A stretch of DNA of 64,000 nucleotides from Flaveria trinervia (Eukaryota; Streptophyta; Magnoliopsida; Asterales; Asteraceae): positions 69,755,430 to 69,819,429 of the forward strand of contig CM046451.1 in the NCBI GenBank assembly GCA_025506515.1, read 5' to 3'. The number at the start of each line of letters is the position of its first letter. Within the stretch, counting starts at the first letter, position 1. The position numbers and the translations under genes are program-made. A model generated the notes under the pieces. It was given only the letters and a program-made list of their open reading frames with translations, was not told the origin of the DNA and made no database searches. Positions 56,901 to 64,000 of the stretch are shown here, one piece after another.

Positions 56901-57400
56901 TGTTTCTGATGATGATCCCTCTATCATCAGTCTTGTTTCTGTGATTGCTTCAGCTATAACAGTACTATGATTGCTTCCATCATTTGATGTTCTTTGTGAT
57001 TCAGATGGAGGAGTAGCTTGTTTTTGATTTTTGATCTCAGTTGACAAATCATCGGAGTGTGATGGTAACAAGCTTGGACCTCCTTTAGTTGAAACACTCT
57101 GGTTTTGTGATGGTTGTCTGATGGGATCAACTTGGAGAGGAACTTCTTCATTCATGTAGTCAGCAGATGTAGGATGAATCAATGGAAAGTCATCTCTTCT
57201 TTCTATAACTGAAGAAGTGCCACCTGAATGGAGATTTTCTGTATCAGACAAGTGAAATTGATCAAATAATTTTGTAAATGAGTTAATATCAAACAAACAG
57301 TTGGGACCATTTGTAGATTTATAGGAAATGAATGTTCCTTGAATTAAACAGTTGTTGATTCATCAATAATGTTTAATCTAGGATTAAACACTCTGTAAGC
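56889..57400 (-). pseudogene. Integrase-RT linker (element 4)
   Basis: Ser/Glu/Pro-rich, 57296-56889 open: 'MFDINSFTKLFDQFHLSDTE' onward with many Ser and Gln. No domain; equivalent to the linkers of elements 1 and 2. Confidence 0.6.
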
Positions 57401-58680
57401 CTTTGAAACATAAGAAAAACCTACAAAGAATCCTTCATCAACATAGATGAAAACTTTCCAAAATAGTCTCGGGTGTTTGATATTGAGACAGGACTACCAA
57501 TGATTTAATAAATCCAATGAATGGTTTTCTATGAAAAAGCAGTTCATATGGAGTCATGTTGCTTTCTTTTACAATTAGAGTTCGATTTTTTACAAAGCAC
57601 GATGTGTTAACGCCTCTGCCCAAAAGGTGATTGGAAGCTTAGCATCGGCTAGCATTGTTCTTGCTGCTTCAATCAATGTTTTATTTCTCCTTTCAGCTAC
57701 CCCATTTTGTTGATGAATTCTAGCTGCACTGAATTGATGAGCAATGCCTTTGGTTGCACAAAAAGAACTCATGTCTTTATTTTTGAATTCAGTTCCATTA
57801 TCATTCTGATTGTTTTGACCTTAAGATCAAGTTGATTTTCAATTTGTGTGATAAAGTTTTGAATTATTTAGGATGCCTCATTTTTATGAAGTAAGAAGAA
57901 CACCCATGTAAATCGTGAAAAGTCATCAATGATCACCAAACAATATTGTTTCTTTCCAATATTCATGACATGAGTTGGTCCAAACAGATCCATATGAAGT
58001 AGCTTCAATGGAGTATTGTTTGTGTTCACCAGCTTGGATATATGAGAAGATTTGCGTTGTTTTCCTTTGAGGCACGCTAAACAGTGATCAACAAAGTGAA
58101 ATTCTTTTTATGGAAGACCAATGACATGGTTTCCTTTGACCAATTTTTTCATGTTCTTAATGTTTGTGTGCCCCAAACGTCTGTGCCAAAACTGTGACTC
58201 ATCAAATGATGCTTTTGACAAAATACATGATTCTTCTTTAGGTGATACAGAACACAAGTTTAAAACATAAGTATTATTCTTCCTCGGGGTTTTTAGAACA
58301 ACCCATTCTTCTAAGATCTGAAATCCAGGTTATAGAATGTAGCAATGAGTGTTTGTAAAGTGAGTTGAATATTTCTTGTCATAGATCTGAGACATGCTTA
58401 GCAAATTGAAGTTCAGTTGTTCACAGTAGTTCACTTTGTCAAAGCTCAGCATCTCATTTGTTATAGATCCTTCACCTGTAATTCTACCACTTGTGAAGCC
58501 CCACCAAATGCCACCATAGTTCCTTGTATATGCTTGAAGTCATGAAGGATGGAACGATCTCCAGTCATGAAGGATGGAACGATCTCTAGTCATGTGCCGG
58601 GAGCATCCACTATCAACGTACCATAAGCTATTGGACCTAGAGGATGACCCTGCAAGCATAAAAGAACTAATTAGAATATG
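57401..58680 (-). pseudogene. pol: Copia protease and integrase (element 4)
   Basis: The protease site 'YVDSGCSRHM' is near 58610; just after it a 25-bp unit is duplicated (58538-58562 and 58563-58587). Integrase: 'HRRLGHTNIKNM' near 58170, 'HMDLFGPTH' near 57990, 'NDNGTEF' near 57800 and 'QNGVAERRNKTLIEAARTML' (57772 frame) supply D, D and E. C-terminal 'FHRKPFIGFIKSL' near 57520. Stops and frameshifts near 57870, 57590 and 58330. Confidence 0.85.
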
Positions 58681-58761
58681 GAACTCAAGCCATGATGATC
58701 TTGGGTTTCTCGTTCCTATCTATTATTGTGACTTCTTGATACTTCTCTAATTGTGATCTAT

Positions 58762-60405
58762 TTACAGGTAACCTAGGAGATTGCTTATGATATCTTGCTG
58801 AAGTCTTCTCATCAACATCAAAAAAAGAGTTAGATGAGTAGTGAAATCATTGATCTCTATTCTTTTGAAGAATTTAAACCGTCTTTGATTTTCAAAGATC
58901 ATTTTGGGTTTTGAAAAGTCAGACTTTTGATTGATGAAATGGTTGCTTCTTTGACTTTTCCATATTTCTTTTGATTTACTCATGTCATTAAGTGATCTAG
59001 ATGTTCTAGATTAATTGTTGTGCAAATGACTCCTGACTTGAGTTTTGCCTGATGATGTTCTTGAGATGGGTTTGTTTTGGGGAATTCTCAATCCCTTCTG
59101 ATTGAAGTAACAATCAGATGTATTATGATTATTCATATCACAGACTGAACAGTATTTGTTAAAATAACAATTTTTGGTTGAGTGGTTGTTCATGTCACAA
59201 ATAGAGCAATATTGATTGTAAAAGCACTTTTCTGTTTTGTGATTGAACATATCACCAATGTCACAATACATTTGTTGTTGCTTGAATCAGATTTTGATTT
59301 GTGGGACTCAGCTGATTTTCTCATTTGTTGTTAAACAACATTCTTTTGCTTAGGGGATGAATCAAAATCAAACTTTTTATTAGACTTTCTTGGCTATTTT
59401 TGTTTCTTTAACCCTTTCTGTATCTCTTTCTCAAATTGATCAACGTGTTCCTTATTAGATATATCAAAACCAACACCCTGTCCTGATTTTGAAGATTAAG
59501 GGTCTGACATAGTTTTAAACATTGAAATCAATGATCTCTTTTGTTTCTTTTGTAGTGAAACCTTGTCTGATTTGCTTTATTTGTTAGGAGATATAATCTC
59601 ATTATCAGAACTGCTTTTGGCAGTGGGTTTCACTAACTTCACATACTTCTTTTTACCTTTTAAAACAAAAAGTATGAATTTTATAAATATAACAATGGCC
59701 TTATGGGGCTTGTGGGTTTGATGACACTCACTGCCTTGTCTGAACACTCTTTGATTTTGATATGGTGTCCTAATTTTATTTTATCCTCATTTGTTTCGAT
59801 ATAAACATCAGGTTTATTTTGAGGATTGGTTACTTGTTTTACTATAGATTTAGTTTCAATTTCCTCATTGAGTGTGACAGATCAGGCATGACAGTGTAGT
59901 TGTCATTGTATGGTGGAGGACATGAATTGTACCTAATCCCTGACATGTCCTTTGGATCCTTTTGAGAATCAAGCAATTCTTGCAGCTTGACTGAAAACAT
60001 TTGAAACTTTTCAAGTTTCACTTTAATAAGTGTATGTTCAGCCTTAGATTGAGCTAACTTTTCAGTAAGTAGCTCATTCTCAGCTGCAAGAGTGTACTTT
60101 TCACCATATAGTTTTTCTATGTCAGAGATGAGAGATTTTATTTTGATTTCAAAGCCTTTTATCTCTCTTTTCATCATCTCTGACATCACCTTTTCTTCTT
60201 CAATTCTATCTGCCAGTTTATGGTTATGCTCTTTATAACCTTGCAATTCAGTTATACATTTTTCACTACAAAGGTTAGATTTTACCTCAGTAGGCATTGG
60301 AGACGGGCCGTCGTTAATGTGAGCCATAAGTTCATGATTTTGAAATTGAGGCTTGACTTCCTCTGCATACATGCTCCAGTCACATACCCCATCTTGCTTT
60401 ATCAC
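58762..60405 (-). pseudogene. Gag downstream region with coiled coil and zinc-knuckle triplet (element 4)
   Basis: 60405-59842 is open and strongly helical ('ELQGYKEHNHKLADRIEEEK', 'EKLAQSKAEHTLIKVKLEKF'), a likely coiled coil. 59271-59011 holds three tandem units of about 19-20 residues, the second and third with CX2CX4HX4C: 'YCSICDMNNHSTKNC' and 'YCSVCDMNNHNTSDC'; the first, 'YCDIGDMFNHKTEKC', lacks the second Cys. A Lys/Arg-rich stretch (58983-58762) leads to the protease. This is an extended nucleocapsid-like segment. Confidence 0.7.
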
Positions 60406-61763
60406 GAGAGCATTGGCAGATGACTGACTACTTCCATGAGCTTGGTTTGTCAGTTGAGGTGGATTTTGATATGATTGATGTTGTTGTGGATGATGATACT
60501 ACTATTGTTGATTGTTAGAGAAAAAGCTTGAGTTTGACTGTGAGGATGACTGGCCTTGAGAATTCTTTTGAAAGTTGTTTCTCTTGGGGGCATTGCATTC
60601 TCTAGAGAAGTGGCCAGCCATGCCACAGTTGAAGAATTTCACTTTGGATTATCATATCCAAGCTTTGTATTTTCATTAAGGCCGAGCTTTTTGCCTTTTC
60701 TAAAAAATAGCAATCATGGCCATTTGCCATTGTAGATCCATTTCTTCCATATCATCTGGATCCATTTCCTCCAGATTTTCATGGATCAGATGAGAAGATG
60801 TGAGTCTTCCTTCTAAATATGCTTCAAAGCTTACAACAAAGGCATTGTAAGTTACCATTTGTTCTTCAGATCCTGGGTCTTCAGGAGTGGTTGTAGGAGC
60901 AACAGTGACTCTGGATGCTTGGGATGATGTTGATGGATGATTAGTCGATAGAGTTGCAATGAACCCTATGGTATTCAGTTGATCTCTTGATAAGATGAAA
61001 TCATCCTCCTCAGTAATGAAGGCATTTTCCACACAATGAGATTCTGATGGAAATTTGCATGTGTCAATCACTATTGGTCCACCAAGATTTCTGCTTCTTT
61101 CATCAAGTTCTAATGCTTCTATTTTGGCTATCATGAAGTCCAAAGTAGTACTCCTAAGATCAAGAGTATTTTTCAGCATTGTTACATTCTATTTCTAGCT
61201 TTCAGGAAGGTTGTGCAACATTTTCTTATTTAATTCCTTGACCTTGTAAGTGACTCCCATGATTTCCAAGTCATTTACCAACTATACAAATCTGTGCAGC
61301 TGTTTGGATATTGACTCCCCTTGGAGTGATGAAATGTTTCGTACTGATTAACAAGCTTGTCCTTGTTAATTTCTACAACTTCACTGCTTCCCTCACACAT
61401 GTTTTGCAGTGCATCCCATACAACTTTTGTAGTACCATACTTCTCCAATCTTTTCAGCACATCCATGTTGAGTGCTTGAGTAAGGATGGAGTAAGCTTTC
61501 AGATCAATTTTGATTTTCTTGTAATCTTCATTATCAAGAGTTAGTTCTTCAATGGGTATCCTTGTAGTTTTGTAAATTGCAGCTTGATCTGCAGACAAAG
61601 TGACAGGGATGTGTGGCCCCTTGCATATTGAGATCCAAAAATCATGATCTACACCTGTAATGTAATTCCTAAACCTGATTTTCCATTGTTTAAACTCAGA
61701 TTTGTGTTTAAGCATAGGAGTTTTAGGTGTATGGCCAAGTTCTGAGTAACTGTGATAATCCAT
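60406..61763 (-). pseudogene. gag: Copia gag (element 4)
   Basis: ATG 61763: 'MDYHSYSELGHTPKTPML', then 'EFKQWKIRFRNYITGVDHDF' (gag N-terminal block), 'VWDALQNMCEGSSEV' (UBN2 helix), 'DLRSTTLDFMIAKIEALE', and an acidic end 'ENLEEMDPDDMEEMDLQWQM' (60700). The knuckle near 60637-60596 reads 'FFNCGMAGHFSREC', with Phe in place of the first Cys. The region 60590-60490 is Ser/Asn/Gln rich. Frameshifts near 61290 and 60700. Confidence 0.85.
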
Positions 61764-62132
61764 TTTAACAAGTAGTTTTGACTTGTTTTAATTACCGACT
61801 AGATGAATTTTAGGTTCAATTAGTCCAACTTGTCCAAATCGTCCAAACATATTTCAGAATCAGATCTGTTACTTTTTTGAGTTTCTTATTGTTGGTTTTT
61901 GCTATTTCAACTGTTCACAGCTTCAAGAATGAAGTCTGTAGCTATGTTCTTGATAGAAATCGCTTGAACAGTAGCTGGTTGATGTGAAGGTTTTGGTAAG
62001 AACGTGTTGAGAGGAGTATTTTTTGCTATTTACTAAGTAGAGATGATAGAATACTCAATTAGCAACTCAATTACCAGATCAATCAAGTTCTATTTAGGTC
62101 TTGGGTAGATTTGAAAAGAACCAAGAGCCAAA
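61764..62132 (-). other. 5' leader of element 4
   Basis: Untranslated region between PBS and gag ATG. No palindrome array like that in the leader of element 1; nothing else recognised. Confidence 0.6.
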
Positions 62133-62144
62133 GCTCTGATACCA
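62133..62144 (-). other. Primer-binding site of Copia element 4
   Basis: Sense TGGTATCAGAGC, 2 nt from the 5' LTR end. Confidence 0.95.
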
Positions 62145-62146
62145 AT

Positions 62147-62889
62147 TGACTAGGTTGTGAGATTGAGATTCTCACTTAGGATCGAATATAATGATTGAGT
62201 TAATGATTAAATGGCGGAATCATACAATCAAAAAACATTCAATGCAGAAGAAGTACTCATAAATGCTTTGTATATATTAATGAAGGGGATTGATTACAAT
62301 AACTGCTACGGTTTAGCAAGAAAAGTAATAATGCACCTAGAGAATACCAAATATTCTGATTGTCTATTTTCTATCACCTCATGTACGAGATTGTCTATTC
62401 TATTTGAAGGCAGACAAGATGCCTTTTAAAAAATGACTAAACTACCCATGACCTATTACATCAGAACTAGTCTAAGTCTTGATCCGTATCTCTGCTTGTT
62501 CATCTGCATTGGCAAATGCGGTTGAGTTGACTTGGTCAACATTTCTTCACTTGATCATCCGCATTAGTATGTTGGTCATCCGCATTGGTTAATGTGGATG
62601 AACAAATACTTCTGCGCATTTGTCTGGTCATCCGCATTGGCAAATGCGGATGAACAAAATCTTGTCCGCATTTCTTCTTGGTCTTCCGCATTTGTTAATG
62701 CGGAAGAACAAATACTTGTCAGTATTTGTTATTTTCCTTCTGCATTGACAAATACGGATAGCAATACTTGGTTTTTTTCTTCTGTGCAGGATCATCATCC
62801 GCATGACTTCTTGGACTTGTGGGAATCTAGCAGAGCAACCATCAACTCACCCATTGAATTGGCATGTATAATCCTTTCAGGATCCAATA
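62147..62889 (-). repeat. 5' LTR of Copia element 4
   Basis: 743 bp. U3 contains strong inverted repeats: 62629-62652 has 10-bp arms CATCCGCATT and AATGCGGATG around GGCA, and a related CTTCCGCATT..AATGCGGAAG is near 62684-62708. Confidence 0.92.
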
Positions 62890-62894
62890 ATAGA

Positions 62895-64000
62895 GTTTTT
62901 AACAACATCAAGAAATTCCTGATTACTATCATCACCCCCATTGTCTTCTACATTTGAATCTCCTTCATCTTAGTGTTATGCATATGAGCTAGAATTTTTA
63001 AGCACCTCAGATGTATCAGCTGAATTTGTCATGGTTGTATTGATAGGAATTGCATCTACAGGGTTAGTTACCCCTATAGTTGAAGTAGTATTCTTTCTTG
63101 GTCTTCACAGCTCAAATCTTGGGTTAGGATCTCTTGTTGATAAGTTACTAGTAGATCCGAAAACATTCTCACAAGAATTGTTAAAACAACTGGTAACCAA
63201 ATCAAGACTTGACTACTTTAGGTCTGAGATTGTATACTCTATTAGCCTTAGCTTGGGAAGAGTATCTAATCAAGTATCCATCATTTGATTTCTCATCAAA
63301 TTTGGCTACTTGATCTTTGGTATCAAAGATGGTGCAAGGACATCCAAATAATCTAAGGAACTAAAGGAAGGTCTCCTTCTGTGACATAGCTCATAAGGAG
63401 TCTTACGATGAATCTTAACTACGAAAACTTTGTTTTCATATAGTAAGCAGTGTGGACTGCCTCTGCCTAGAAGGTTATAGGCAGCTTAGAGTCAGATAAC
63501 ATGGTTCCTGCAGTTTCAATAAGTGTCATGTTTCTCCTCTCAACAACACCATTTTAGCGAGGAGCCCTGGGACCACTATATTGTCTTGTAATACCCTTTC
63601 TTCACAAAATGTGTCAAGGATTTGGATCTTAAAACTTGTTCCTTTATCACATCTTATGTTCTTGTCCTTGTGATCATATTGATTCTTAATTTTAAGAATG
63701 AAGTTCTTTAAGACCTTAGGAGTCTCATTCTTAGTTCTAAGGAAGAAGGCCCAGGTGAATATTATGAAATCATCTATGATCCCCAAATAATGTAAGGTCC
63801 TCCTAAACTCATACACTAGTGGGGCCAAAGAGATCCATATGTAATAAGTGTAGGGGAGTAATGATGAAGTTTCTTTCCTTTGGCTTGTGAGACACTTTGT
63901 GTTGCTTCCTTTTCAATCATGCCACACAATGGTCATCACTTGTAAACTCTTTCTTTTGCATTCCAATTATCAAATTGTTCTTAATTTGTTTATTCATATT
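62895..64000 (-). pseudogene. pol: Copia integrase and linker (family-3 element c, right part)
   Basis: Minus-strand frames give 'LLHMDLFGP'-like 'HMDLFG' near 63830, 'IRCDKGTSFKIQI' near 63650 and 'NGVVERRNMTLIE' near 63540 (D, D, E), then 'AGTMLSDSKLPI' and a Ser/Asp-rich linker. The zinc-binding part near 63900-64000 includes 'DDHCVA'. Stops at several points (for example after 'FGPTS', and in 'RAPR*NGVV'). It continues beyond the window. Confidence 0.8.

Larger units (their letters stand above)
53170..62889 (-). mobile_element. Copia element 4: LTR-bounded, pol-deleted, with aORF
   Basis: 9.7 kb, minus strand. 5' LTR 62889-62147, PBS 62144-62133 (TGGTATCAGAGC), gag from 61763, Cys-rich region, protease and integrase, first part of RT (to about 56556), then a coiled-coil/acidic aORF, PPT (CTTAGGGGGAGTAT, 53925-53912) and 3' LTR. 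The YVDD half of RT and all RNase H are missing, so it could only move with enzymes from another element. It is inserted in the integrase-RT linker of family-3 element c. Confidence 0.92.
36743..64000 (-). mobile_element. Family-3 Copia element c, host of two nested Copia insertions
   Basis: Read leftward: integrase and linker (64000-62895), [element 4 inserted 62889-53170], partial RT (53164-52440), aORF (52439-50331), [element 2 inserted 50330-38479], rest of aORF (38475-37471), PPT and 3' LTR. The reading sense of RT and aORF resumes on the other side of each insertion, which shows the pieces belong together. Its 5' LTR and gag lie beyond the window end. Confidence 0.8.

Overview
The window is a repeat-dense stretch of a plant nuclear genome, made almost entirely of nested LTR retrotransposons. 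No host protein-coding gene, rRNA or tRNA gene was found. The organism is a eudicot. The Copia gag and extra-ORF proteins look like ones I remember from Asteraceae genomes (Artemisia/Tanacetum/Chrysanthemum type), but that is recollection and was not searched.

Layout, left to right. 1-741: gag remnant of a minus-strand Copia element (family 3, copy a). 813-1190 plus 15160-15974: one family-3 LTR split by Copia element 1. 1196-15154: Copia element 1, minus strand, with both LTRs, TSD GTAGT, PBS, PPT, gag, protease, integrase, RT, RNase H, a 2.4 kb spacer and a 3.3 kb extra ORF (aORF) downstream of pol. 15986-17524: family-3 aORF remnant. 17525-20985: opposite-strand family-3 fragment (LTR, PBS, gag), split by a 2.5 kb Gypsy-type solo LTR (18265-20733) rich in minisatellites. 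20986-22696: AT-rich DNA without recognisable genes and a CAC-rich microsatellite. 22697-23496: probable old Gypsy (Tat-like) LTR. 24425-35873: complete but decayed plus-strand Ty3/Gypsy chromovirus-like element with 2.7 kb LTRs, perfect TSD CATGG, PBS, an upstream acidic ORF, gag with a candidate intron, protease, RT, RNase H, integrase and chromodomain. 36743 to the window end: a large minus-strand family-3 Copia element (3c), interrupted by Copia element 2 (38479-50330, sister of element 1, ending in an inverted LTR) and by Copia element 4 (53170-62889, with LTRs, PBS, PPT and near-matching TSDs).

How the parts work together. Gag packages the RNA; protease, integrase, RT and RNase H make and insert the cDNA; LTRs drive transcription. 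All pol genes here carry stops or frameshifts, so these copies are dead as read, although many lesions are one-base homopolymer indels that could be consensus errors. The Copia elements also carry a large downstream aORF whose C-terminal part seems related in three lineages. In elements 1 and 2 the aORF is preceded by a palindrome array plus TATA box that copies the layout of the LTR U3 promoter. This candidate internal promoter is the most interesting signal in the window.
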